Origin: Alcaligenaceae bacterium
GTDB lineage: Bacteria; Pseudomonadota; Gammaproteobacteria; Burkholderiales; Burkholderiaceae_B
DNA length: 64,000 nucleotides
Direction of reading: 5' to 3'
Assembly (NCBI GenBank): GCA_013416485.1
Contig: JACCEO010000001.1
Span: 328,892 to 392,891 of the forward strand
Positions 56,307 through 64,000 of the stretch are shown in pieces (positions within the stretch are counted from its first letter, which is position 1; every line of letters starts with the position of its first letter). The position numbers and the translations under genes are program-made. The notes below the pieces were generated by a model that was not told where the DNA came from, made no database searches, and was given only the letters and a program-made list of their open reading frames with translations.

Positions 56307-57908
56307 TTAACGTTTTACCCAGACATCGGAAAAGTTCTCGTTCATGCCCAAACCGGTAGAAATTAGATTCTGAATATTCTGACGATAAAGGGTAGGCATT
56401 TGCATCTGGTGTAGCCACAACATAGGGACTTCTTCAGAAAGTGTTTTCTGAATGGCAGCATATTGTTGTGTACGTTCTGGTACAGATAGCGTGTGTCTGG
56501 CCTCAAGTAACTGTTTGTCGAGCTCGGGGTTGCTATAGCCACCCAAGTTGCCCAGAGTGCTTACAGTGGGCTCGGTGCTGGTGACATAAGTTTCCGATAC
56601 CACTATCGCAGGGTCACCCAGTTGATACACATAGTTGAAACCAAGATCAAAGTCTCCGGAGGTAATGCGTTTGAACCATCCGGGTACGTCGGTAGCAACT
56701 ATCGTTGTCTTGATGCCCACGCGGTTTAATTGTTCCCGTGTGAATTCTGCAAGACGTTGCCAGGTTTCACCGTAAGGCAGTGGCAGCAGTCGTAATTCTG
56801 TACGTACACCATTGGCATCGGGTTTTAAACCCATGTCGTCTAGCAACGCCTTTGCTTTTTCTGGGTCGTAAGCATATTTGGTTTCAACCGATGGATCTTT
56901 GAAAGGGTAAGAGTTACTGAATGGGCCGTTAAGTTCCTTGCCAAAGCCACCAAAGATATTCTTAACAATGAAGTCCCGGTCAATGGCATGTGCCAATGCC
57001 TGGCGGAACCGCAGGTCATCCATAGGTTTGTTGCGTAGGTTGATGTGCAACTGTGCAATTGGGTCTAGAAACTCCCAGCCATCGTTGGTCAGAACGACAT
57101 TAGGCTGTTGGGATAGTTGGTTGATTTCGAAGTTTTCAACGTCTCCGGCCCTTATGGCATCCACCTTGCCGCTTTCGAAAGCAATGGAGCGGCCATTGGC
57201 ATCTGGAATAATGTGGAAATAGATTTCATCAAGGTAGGGTTTATTGGCTTCCCAATAATCACTATTTTTTACCAGATGAATATACGAACCTTTACGCCAG
57301 TCTTTGAATTTGAACGGACCGGTACCAATGAAGTTGTTATTGGCGCTGGCGCTACGATATTCTTCAGTATCTTTATAAAGGTGCGCGGGCATAATGGTGC
57401 CACCAGTGGCTTCCATAATTAGCATCAGTGCTGGGAATGGCCTGTGCAATTGAAATACTACGGTGTGGTCATCAGGGGCGGTCACAGACTCTACCTGGGC
57501 CATAACCGTTTTTGTACGTGGCGTAGTTGCAGGTAGATACTTTGTGTAGCTAAAGAGTACGTCAGCCGAAGTGAATGGCGCGCCATCATGCCAGCTTACG
57601 TTTTTACGCAAGTTAAAGGTATAGGTTTTTCCGTCCTCTGAGACTGTCCAAGATTCGGCCAGCCTAGGTATAGGCTCCAGTGTCGGTGACAGTGAAATTA
57701 AACCCTCGTAGATTTTGCTGCCCACAAAGGATGTAGGACCTAGCTTATTGATGCCCAAGTTTAGTGTTGGTGGCTCGGGTTGCACCATTAGATTTAACTT
57801 TCCCCCCGAGGTCGGCTCACTTTGAGCTACGCCCGATAAGGTAATCAGACTGATGCTTGCTACAGCAGTAATCAGTGTTCTTCTGAGCTTGTTTTTTAGG
57901 TACGTCAT
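56307..57908 (-). CDS. ABC transporter substrate-binding protein, peptide/nickel family 5
   Basis: A 533-residue periplasmic protein. The signal peptide (about 1-30, ending VAQSE) is followed by GGKLNLMVQPEPPTLN, EGLISLSPTLEPIPRLAESW and NLRKNVSWHDGAPFTSADVL, the family 5 signature near residue 95. It captures the operon's substrate; family members bind peptides but also opines, nickel chelates and other amide compounds. The company of a deacetylase and an aminotransferase suggests an N-acylated amine or peptide-like ligand. Ligand identity is unknown. Confidence 0.92.
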   Translation of the reverse strand: MTYLKNKLRRTLITAVASISLITLSGVAQSEPTSGGKLNLMVQPEPPTLNLGINKLGPTSFVGSKIYEGLISLSPTLEPIPRLAESWTVSEDGKTYTFNLRKNVSWHDGAPFTSADVLFSYTKYLPATTPRTKTVMAQVESVTAPDDHTVVFQLHRPFPALMLIMEATGGTIMPAHLYKDTEEYRSASANNNFIGTGPFKFKDWRKGSYIHLVKNSDYWEANKPYLDEIYFHIIPDANGRSIAFESGKVDAIRAGDVENFEINQLSQQPNVVLTNDGWEFLDPIAQLHINLRNKPMDDLRFRQALAHAIDRDFIVKNIFGGFGKELNGPFSNSYPFKDPSVETKYAYDPEKAKALLDDMGLKPDANGVRTELRLLPLPYGETWQRLAEFTREQLNRVGIKTTIVATDVPGWFKRITSGDFDLGFNYVYQLGDPAIVVSETYVTSTEPTVSTLGNLGGYSNPELDKQLLEARHTLSVPERTQQYAAIQKTLSEEVPMLWLHQMQMPTLYRQNIQNLISTGLGMNENFSDVWVKR

Positions 57909-57946
57909 AGATCATCGACCTCGGTAGAGTATGGGGAGCGTTAGCG

Positions 57947-59338
57947 TTAGCTTTTGCCTTGTTCGGCAAGATACTGGGTGGCGTCATCCAAGGCTTTGTT
58001 TAGCGCGATGACGATTTCATCGATATGTTCCTTGGTAGATATCAGTGGGGGACAAAGAGCAATGGTGTGTTTTATGGCCCTAACGATTAGGCCGTGTTCT
58101 GCTGCGCGGCGTTGCACAAAGCTAGCTAGGCCTAAGGCGTCAGGAAATGGTGTTTTTGTGGCTTTGTCTTTAACCAGTTCCAGGGCCCCCAATAAGCCTA
58201 CGCCGCGAGTATTGCCGACAAGTGGGTGGTTATTGAAGTTGGCCAGCTGACTTTGGAAGTAGGGTGCAAGCTTGCTGACGTGGTCGACAATGGCGCGTTC
58301 TTTGTATATTTTCAGCGTTTCAAGCGCGACTGCAGCACAAATAGGGTGTGCAGCATAGGTTAGACCGTGTGCAAAAATTGGATTGCGTTGGCTTTCATCT
58401 AGCATGGCCTGTTTAATTTGATCACTGACTATCAGGGCGGAAATTGGCTGGTAAGCTGCTGATAAGCCTTTGGCGACGGTCATCATGTCGGGCTCAATGC
58501 CATAGGTTTGGCTACCAAACATGGCACCTGTACGACCGAATCCGCAAATGACTTCGTCGACGATAAACAGAATGTCGTGACGTTTTAGGACAGCTTGGAT
58601 TTTTTCGAAATAGCCTGCTGGAGGGACAAGAACGCCACCCGCACCAATCACAGGTTCGGCAATGAATGCGCCTATGGTTTCAGGACCCTCGGCCAGAATT
58701 AGATCTTCAAGATTTTTAGCCAGTCGGTTAACGTAATCGGCTTCGGATTCACCTTCCAAACCGAAGTGATAGTAGCTTGGGCAGTCGGTATGCAGTACAC
58801 CCTGGATAGGCAAGTCAAATGCGGCATGTACTGGGGGTAAGCCCGTCAAACTGCCGGATGCAACGGTAATCCCATGATAGCCACCGTGCCGAGCAATGAT
58901 TTTTTTCTTCTTGGGTTTGTTAATGGCATTGTGGTAGTACCAGACCATTTTGACTGCACTATCGTTGGCCTCAGATCCCGAGTTGGCAAATAGAATATGG
59001 TTTAGGTTTTTTGGGGTAAGCTCTGCCAGGACGGCGGCTAGTTCAATGGCGATGGGGTGTGAGTGATGGTTAAATAAATGGTAGTACGGTAGGGTTTGAA
59101 ATTGTTTCTGTGCTGCTTCCCCTAGACGAGGCTCCGAGAAACCCAAGCTGGCACACCATAGGCCAGACATACCTTCCAGGTAGCGCTTGCCTTGGTCGTC
59201 GTAAACATAGCACCCCTCGCCCTTTACCATAATGGTAGGTCCTTGCTTGGGGTGGTTGCTTAAGTTGGAGTAGGGGTGGATAACGTGTGCAACGTCTTGT
59301 TTCCAGGCTTCGGTGTGTTGTTTTGTGGCGCTTGTCAT
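57947..59338 (-). CDS. Class III omega-aminotransferase (PLP)
   Basis: A 463-residue fold-type I PLP enzyme moving a terminal amino group to pyruvate or a similar acceptor. Marks: LANSGSEANDSAVKMVWYYH-type cofactor loop (ANSGSEAND near residue 115), GGYHGITVASGSLTG near 150, FIVDEVICGFGRTGAMFG near 255 (Asp to the pyridine N) and DMMTVAKGLSAAYQP with the PLP Lys near 285. The LEGMSGLWCASLGF segment is common in beta-alanine or polyamine:pyruvate aminotransferases. It lies 38 bases upstream of the binding-protein gene and 60 downstream of the deacetylase. Confidence 0.92.
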   Translation of the reverse strand: MTSATKQHTEAWKQDVAHVIHPYSNLSNHPKQGPTIMVKGEGCYVYDDQGKRYLEGMSGLWCASLGFSEPRLGEAAQKQFQTLPYYHLFNHHSHPIAIELAAVLAELTPKNLNHILFANSGSEANDSAVKMVWYYHNAINKPKKKKIIARHGGYHGITVASGSLTGLPPVHAAFDLPIQGVLHTDCPSYYHFGLEGESEADYVNRLAKNLEDLILAEGPETIGAFIAEPVIGAGGVLVPPAGYFEKIQAVLKRHDILFIVDEVICGFGRTGAMFGSQTYGIEPDMMTVAKGLSAAYQPISALIVSDQIKQAMLDESQRNPIFAHGLTYAAHPICAAVALETLKIYKERAIVDHVSKLAPYFQSQLANFNNHPLVGNTRGVGLLGALELVKDKATKTPFPDALGLASFVQRRAAEHGLIVRAIKHTIALCPPLISTKEHIDEIVIALNKALDDATQYLAEQGKS

Positions 59339-59398
59339 AGATAAAATTCCTTGTGTTTAGAAAGACTGGTGGCTTACAGGACGTGTTGTTGAATGTGC

Positions 59399-60451
59399 TT
59401 AGCGTGATCCTAGGAATCCGTCCAGAAATGCAGACAGGTTGGCCGCTAAATGATCAATGACGTAACCACCTTCTTGAATTAGCAGTATGGGGCCTTGGTA
59501 ACGGGCTATGGCTTTCCCCATAGTGCGAAAGCCTTCTGTGCTGACTGCCAAGCCCGCCGAGGGGTCGCCTAAGAAAGGGTCAAATCCTAGAGACACTACC
59601 AATGCGCCAGGCGCATAATTTAGTATTGACGACATCCCGTGGTTGACGGCAGCCATGAAGGCATCGTCTTCGGTGCCTAAGGGCAACGGTATGTTCAGGT
59701 TGTAACCTAAACCTGCACCGTGTCCGCGTTCGTGGGGGTAGCCGGCATAGAATGGAAATAGGACGTTTGGGTCCCCGTGTATTGATACAAAGTGAACGTC
59801 GTTGCGTTCATAGAATATGGATTGCGTTCCGTTTCCGTGGTGTGCGTCTACGTCTAGAATGGCAACTCTGCCCATGTGCTTGGCTAAATAGTTGGCTGCA
59901 ATGGCGGCATTATTTAAATAACAAAATCCACCCGCCATATCAGCGTATGCATGATGACCAGGAGGTCTGCATAAGGCATAGGCTTCTTGGACTCCTTGCT
60001 GTAGTAGCGACGCGGCCGTCAAGGCGGTATTGGCAGATCCTAGAGCGGCAGCCCATGTCCCTTGGTCCAAGGGGCACGATCCACCAGAGAGGTAGTAGCC
60101 GACTTGTCCCTGTATGGATGAAGGCTGTTGGCGTGCTGAATGGTGGGCAAAAACGTGAGCGTGAATGGCAGAGCCGGCTGGCCCTTTGCCTGCTTCTGGA
60201 TTTTTAGCAATAAATTGCTGCCATCGTTCATAGGCAGATTCTAAAAAAGTCAGGTAGTCTGGCGTATGTACTGCAGCGATCCACTTTCTGTCCCATTCTT
60301 GGGTAGGCACTGCGTCATGTCCGGCACTTTCAAGGTACTTTTGAAGCTGTTCGGCTCGGGCTGGTTGTTCCCAATTTTGTATGGGGTTGCCCCGGACGAT
60401 AATTGTGGAGGGTGCGTGCTGGGCATGCGTGTTGGAGTAAGTGAACAGCAT
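59399..60451 (-). CDS. Histone-deacetylase-family amidohydrolase, acetylpolyamine amidohydrolase-like
   Basis: A 350-residue zinc amidohydrolase. CRPPGHHAYADMAGGFCYLN has the His-His pair, ILDVDAHHGNGTQSIFY the Asp and His zinc ligands, LVVSLGFDPFLGDP the second Asp and IQEGGYV the catalytic Tyr. The overall run (PIQNWEQPARAEQL, HTPDYLTFLESAYERW, GQVGYYLSGG) follows bacterial acetylpolyamine amidohydrolases, which release acetate from acetylated polyamines. Just before GQVGYY the residue pattern is SSIQ, where I recall Glu in the Mycoplana enzyme, so specificity may differ. It is first in the minus-strand operon, with AAGGAG 11 bases before the ATG. Confidence 0.87.
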   Translation of the reverse strand: MLFTYSNTHAQHAPSTIIVRGNPIQNWEQPARAEQLQKYLESAGHDAVPTQEWDRKWIAAVHTPDYLTFLESAYERWQQFIAKNPEAGKGPAGSAIHAHVFAHHSARQQPSSIQGQVGYYLSGGSCPLDQGTWAAALGSANTALTAASLLQQGVQEAYALCRPPGHHAYADMAGGFCYLNNAAIAANYLAKHMGRVAILDVDAHHGNGTQSIFYERNDVHFVSIHGDPNVLFPFYAGYPHERGHGAGLGYNLNIPLPLGTEDDAFMAAVNHGMSSILNYAPGALVVSLGFDPFLGDPSAGLAVSTEGFRTMGKAIARYQGPILLIQEGGYVIDHLAANLSAFLDGFLGSR

Positions 60452-60745
60452 GGGGTTATTGGCTCCTTAATCCGGGTTTGAACCACTTGTTTTGAATTGT
60501 GGAACGTTATTCTATAATTAAACTATCTTATATTTTAAATAAAATAGGTGTCAACTCAGGGTTTTCCCGTTCCCAGCTCATATTGATTCGCATTGATTGA
60601 CATTGAGTAGTTATTCGTTTTAAATGAGTTGGACGTTGTTCTAAATTAAATGAAAAAAGCTAAGCTGAAAATAATCCATCTGGGTTTTTTTTCATCCAAT
60701 ATAAGAACGGCGTTATAACTAGTAGAACAATAACGGGAGATATAC
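60452..60745. promoter_or_regulatory. Divergent promoter region with GTTCTA operators
   Basis: Minus strand: TTGACA (60554-60549), 16 bases, TATAAG (60532-60527), for the deacetylase operon. Plus strand: TTGACA (60597-60602), 17 bases, TTAAAT (60620-60625), for the Bug gene. CGTTATTCTA (60505-60514) and CGTTGTTCTA (60634-60643) lie at the predicted starts of each, and their wider contexts align (TGGAACGTTATTCTATAATT against TGGACGTTGTTCTAAATT). A reverse TAGAAC is at 60723-60728. The symmetry predicts one repressor for both. Confidence 0.6.
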
Positions 60746-61762
60746 ATGAACGCAGCCGAGAAAATGAAGCATGCACGAATCACCCGCAAAGGGTATACGT
60801 GGCTAGGGATGGGGCTAGTATCACTGATGTTCAGCGCAGGTAGTTTGCTTGCAACTTCCGCGGCGCATGCCGCCTATCCCGAACGGGAAATCACATTTGT
60901 TGTTCCTTATCCACCTGGCGGCAATAGCGATAACTTAGCGCGCATTTTTGCCGAACGCCTCCGAGAAAAAATTAATGTACCCATAGTGGTTGAGAACAGG
61001 CCTGGCGGTACGACGTCCTTAGGGACATCGCAAGTGGCCAGAAGTAAACCCGATGGTTACACCATGTTGTTGGCCACTAGCACGGCATTTACTGTGTTGC
61101 CGCATATCCGTGACTTACCTTACAACCCCGATAAGGACTTTGTCTTTGTAGGCAGTTTGTCCGGCTATCTGCCCATACTCACAGTAAGAAATGATTTTCC
61201 AGCAAACAATCTGAAAGAATTAATTGACTATGCCAAAAAAAACCCAGGGAAGCTGACTTGGGGTTCAGCAGGCGTGGCGTCGGGTGGCCATTTGTCAGGT
61301 GAGATCATCAAAAACGAAACTGACATCAATATGTTGCATATTCCTTATAAAGGGTCTGCGGACACCATATCTGCCTTGCTGGGTGGTCATATTGACTTGT
61401 TCATCGACGGGGTAGGTTTGGAATTGGTGAAAAGTGGCCGTGCCAAAGGTTTGGTGACCTTCTCCAGTGTGCGTCACTCTGAGCTGCCTGACGTACCTAC
61501 ACCCGCCGAGGCAGGCTATGACGTGACCTTGCCCTTCGAAGGTTTTTGGGGGGTAGCGTTGCCAGTCGGCACGCCGCCAGATGTGGTTGCCAAGCTGGCT
61601 AAAGCTACCGAAGAAATTTTGGCTGAACCAGAAACTCAGCAGCGCTTTCAGCGTATCAGCATGACGGCCAGCTGGAAAGATGGCAATGCATACGCCCAAG
61701 ACTTGCAAGATAGTAAGAAGTTTTATGGTGAGTTGCTGAAAAAAATCGGCTTTGCTGAATGA
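60746..61762 (+). CDS. Bug/TctC family periplasmic solute-binding protein
   Basis: A 338-residue exported binding protein. A long basic N-terminus and signal (about 1-44, ending AHAA) leads to YPEREITFVVPYPPGGNSDN, then ENRPGGTTSLGTSQVARSKP and MLHIPYKGSADTISALLGGH. It is related to, but distinct from, the Bug at 44597. No TctAB membrane partners are in view. A GGGAGA site precedes the ATG. It is followed by the CoA synthetase gene within about 27 bases, so its ligand is probably the acid that enzyme activates. Confidence 0.93.
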   Translation: MNAAEKMKHARITRKGYTWLGMGLVSLMFSAGSLLATSAAHAAYPEREITFVVPYPPGGNSDNLARIFAERLREKINVPIVVENRPGGTTSLGTSQVARSKPDGYTMLLATSTAFTVLPHIRDLPYNPDKDFVFVGSLSGYLPILTVRNDFPANNLKELIDYAKKNPGKLTWGSAGVASGGHLSGEIIKNETDINMLHIPYKGSADTISALLGGHIDLFIDGVGLELVKSGRAKGLVTFSSVRHSELPDVPTPAEAGYDVTLPFEGFWGVALPVGTPPDVVAKLAKATEEILAEPETQQRFQRISMTASWKDGNAYAQDLQDSKKFYGELLKKIGFAE

Positions 61763-61789
61763 GCGTGAATGTTTTTAAGGAGTTGGAAA

Positions 61790-63916
61790 TTGAGTAATGT
61801 AATGACTTCGACTGCCCTTTTGCCAGCCAGTCGGCTTTTGAACCCCCGCTCTGTTGCGGTAGTTGGTGCCTCAGAGGATCAAACCAAATTCGGTGGGCGC
61901 TTGTTCCGCATGCTGCTTAAGCATAATTACCAGGGGCAGGTCTATCCGGTGAACCCATCGCGGGCTACGTTATTTGACGTCAAGGCGTATCCATCGCTGG
62001 ATGTCTTGCCGGAAAGCCCAGAAATGGTGGTTTTGGTTTTACCTAGCACTATGATCAAAGATCAGGTCAAAGCGGCTGGTGAAGCAGGGGCGCAATGTGT
62101 CATTATCATTTCTTCAGGTTTCTCAGATGCCGGCGATGAAGGCGCACGCCTGGAAAGTGAAATTGTTGCTCTTGCACATTCCTATGGTATGCGCCTGATT
62201 GGCCCCAACTGCTTGGGGTTGATCAGCGCAGTAAATAATCTTGTGCTGTGCTCGTCGCCAATTTTGGCAAAAGACGTTTTACCCGTACGCCCTGTGGGCT
62301 TTATCAGCCAAAGTGGCGCTTTGATGACTACATACTTTGACCGTACGTGGACAACAGGCGGCGGGTTTACTCATGGTATTTCGGTGGGTAACCAGGCTGA
62401 TCTAGAACTATGCGACTTCGTTGACTTTCTGATCGATGATCAACACACTCAGGTGATTTGTGCCTACATTGAAGGCATCAAAGATCCTGAAGCGTTTCGT
62501 CAAGTCGCCCGCCGTGCCAGGCAGGCGGGTAAACCTTGGCTGGCAGTAAAGGCAGGGCGGTCTTCGGCGGGTAGTGCCGCCGCGTTTTCTCATACTGCCA
62601 GTGTGGCTGGTGATCACGCTGTCTTTGCATCGGTTTGCCGTGATGAAGGCGTGACGCTGGTTGACGATATGGGGGCAATGTTCGTATTGGCCGGGTTGCT
62701 GGCCGAACACCCTACCGCACAGATCAGTAACGTGGCTATCGTTACTCCGTCAGGTGGTGGCGGTGCTTTAGCTGCCGATGCATTGGCAGAATCTGGTGTG
62801 GCTTTGTCAGCATTTAGTACGGCTACGAATCAGCAACTGCGTGCTCACTTTCCTGATGGTCAAGGTAATAACCCTATCGACTTCGGGGCACGGACAACTG
62901 CAGACAGCGCCACCGTTGCCAAGGCCATTATTCAGGCTCTGAACAACGACGCCGGCACGGACATGATCTTTGTCACTGTCGCTATGTGCCCACCTGAGTG
63001 GACAAATGCATTGGTACAGGCGGTGGCTGACCAACGTGATACCGGGAAGTGCAAGCCCGTGCTGTTTGCCCTGGATGCCGGCGTGGCTTCCAATGCCTTA
63101 CGTGAGAAACTGGAAAGTCACCGTATTTCATATGCGAACTCTACCGCCGAGGCAGTCAAGGCGATGGGTGCATGGACTCAACGAGCCAACTTTATTAGCC
63201 GTTCAGAGCCTAAGCGCCCTGAAGACTGTGGTCCTATATTGGGCTTCGCGCAGTTAAAAAATGAGCTCAACGAAGAGGAAAGCAAAGCGCTATTAGCCAA
63301 GTATGGTTTGCCTGTCGCTGCTGGCAAGATTGCTATCGACCAGGATCAGGCCGCACAGGCAGGTGAGCAACTGGGCTATCCCTTGGTTATGAAAATCATG
63401 TCTCCCGACATTGTTCATAAAACAGAAGCGGGTGGCGTGATGTTGAATATCCGCAACCAAGACGAGGTCCGTCGTGCTTACGATCAATTGCTGGTAAATG
63501 CAGAAAAGGCGGTTCCTGGTGCACGTATCGATGGTGTGTCGGTGCAGCAGATGGCATCCGGCGATCTAGAACTCATCGTAGGTGCCAAGCTTGATGTGCA
63601 GTTTGGTCCTGTCGTGGTGTTTGGCGGTGGGGGCATATTGGTTGAGCTACTACCTGAACGGGTCGTAGCCTGCGCGCCTTTGCACCCCGATGATGTACGG
63701 CGTTTGCTGTCCACATTGTCAGTAGGAACAATTTTGCAAGGCTATCGTGGACGAGGACTGGATATGGAGGGGGTGGTTGATGCCATCGTCCGAGCCAGTT
63801 GGTTGGCCCATGATTTGGCCGACCATGATTTCGAGTTGGATATCAACCCACTAATTGTGGCATCGCAGCGCTGCTACGCTGTTGATGCCCGTTTGAAAAC
63901 AGGTAACGAGCATTAA
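61790..63916 (+). CDS. ADP-forming acyl-CoA synthetase, fused alpha-beta
   Basis: A 708-residue enzyme activating a carboxylic acid to its CoA ester with ATP, giving ADP. The N-terminal CoA-binding domain has SVAVVGASEDQTKFGGRLF, the ligase middle has FSHTASVAGDHAVF with the probable phospho-His, and the C-terminal ATP-grasp part has GYPLVMKIMSPDIVHKTEAG and VVFGGGGILVEL. The TTG at 61790 lies seven bases after AAGGAG and is preferred; an ATG at 61769 precedes that ribosome site and one at 61802 is too distant. It is likely co-transcribed with the Bug gene and the following crotonase. Confidence 0.9.
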   Translation: MSNVMTSTALLPASRLLNPRSVAVVGASEDQTKFGGRLFRMLLKHNYQGQVYPVNPSRATLFDVKAYPSLDVLPESPEMVVLVLPSTMIKDQVKAAGEAGAQCVIIISSGFSDAGDEGARLESEIVALAHSYGMRLIGPNCLGLISAVNNLVLCSSPILAKDVLPVRPVGFISQSGALMTTYFDRTWTTGGGFTHGISVGNQADLELCDFVDFLIDDQHTQVICAYIEGIKDPEAFRQVARRARQAGKPWLAVKAGRSSAGSAAAFSHTASVAGDHAVFASVCRDEGVTLVDDMGAMFVLAGLLAEHPTAQISNVAIVTPSGGGGALAADALAESGVALSAFSTATNQQLRAHFPDGQGNNPIDFGARTTADSATVAKAIIQALNNDAGTDMIFVTVAMCPPEWTNALVQAVADQRDTGKCKPVLFALDAGVASNALREKLESHRISYANSTAEAVKAMGAWTQRANFISRSEPKRPEDCGPILGFAQLKNELNEEESKALLAKYGLPVAAGKIAIDQDQAAQAGEQLGYPLVMKIMSPDIVHKTEAGGVMLNIRNQDEVRRAYDQLLVNAEKAVPGARIDGVSVQQMASGDLELIVGAKLDVQFGPVVVFGGGGILVELLPERVVACAPLHPDDVRRLLSTLSVGTILQGYRGRGLDMEGVVDAIVRASWLAHDLADHDFELDINPLIVASQRCYAVDARLKTGNEH

Positions 63917-63960
63917 TCAACCTGGACACTAATCCGTTTTTTATAAAGAGGTAGCAACTG

Positions 63961-64000
63961 ATGAGCAAGTACGAAACAATTCTTGTTGATAACCATGACG
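63961..64000 (+). CDS. Start of a crotonase-family gene, cut by window edge
   Basis: The ATG at 63961, after AGAGG, opens MSKYETILVDNHD. This matches the start of the crotonase at 43678-44433 (MSKYHHVLVDNQ) at most positions, so a paralogous enoyl-CoA hydratase/isomerase is likely. Only 13 codons are visible. Confidence 0.6.
   Translation, partial: MSKYETILVDNHD

Noticed and set aside
40637-64000. The whole catabolic region as a second genomic island
   Set aside because: No integrase, direct repeat or tRNA is visible at its right side within the window and base use looks like the core genome, so there is no evidence for it.

Overview
The window looks like chromosomal DNA of a moderate-GC betaproteobacterium of the Alcaligenaceae (order Burkholderiales). 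The basis is gene order I recognise from Bordetella and Achromobacter relatives (lipid A acyltransferase / metK / ahcY / holin-like / metF; lptD-surA-rsmA next to amgK-murU; glyQ-glyS-gmhB-plsC), an SAH riboswitch in front of ahcY, and several orphan Bug/TctC-type periplasmic binding proteins. I cannot fix the genus.

Bases 1-37000 are core genome. They hold methyl-cycle genes (metK, ahcY, metF, with an SAH riboswitch before ahcY); a folate enzyme; a lipoprotein lytic transglycosylase; cca; cell-wall recycling (amgK-murU); outer-membrane biogenesis (lptD-surA) with rsmA; a minus-strand run from glyQ to a fused SpmA/SpmB-like protein; an enoyl-CoA hydratase and class I fumarase; folK-pcnB-HAD-hda; purM; mutL-miaA; dedA; tsaE-amiC and an AEC transporter.

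Bases 37022-40622 are a 3.5-kb genomic islet inserted at the 3' end of a tRNA-Arg(CCT) gene. A 15-bp duplication of the tRNA end (37082-37096 and 40608-40622) bounds it. It carries the first ~36 codons of a P4-type integrase, an unidentified two-gene unit (soluble 293-aa protein plus a four-helix membrane protein, genes overlapping) and a Fic-domain protein with its own inhibitory motif, preceded by a 9-bp inverted repeat. This is the best candidate here for an undescribed (possibly defence) system.

Bases 40637-64000 are a catabolic region with three divergent or adjacent blocks: (i) two crotonases and two CaiB/BaiF family III proteins, one racemase-like; (ii) a Bug binding protein, an AcuI-like acryloyl-CoA reductase, a family III CoA-transferase, an atypical crotonase and an IclR regulator; (iii) a minus-strand run encoding an acetylpolyamine amidohydrolase-like deacetylase, omega-aminotransferase, peptide-type ABC transporter, ThDP enzyme and aldehyde dehydrogenase, divergent from a second Bug protein, an ADP-forming acyl-CoA synthetase and the start of another crotonase. 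A recurring GTTCTA element, best seen as CG[TA][CT][GA]TTCTA, lies on the -10/+1 positions of predicted divergent promoters in these blocks, so they may form one IclR-controlled regulon. My reading is import and deacetylation of an N-acyl amine, transamination and oxidation to an acid, CoA activation, then C3/short-chain acyl-CoA metabolism. The substrate is unknown.
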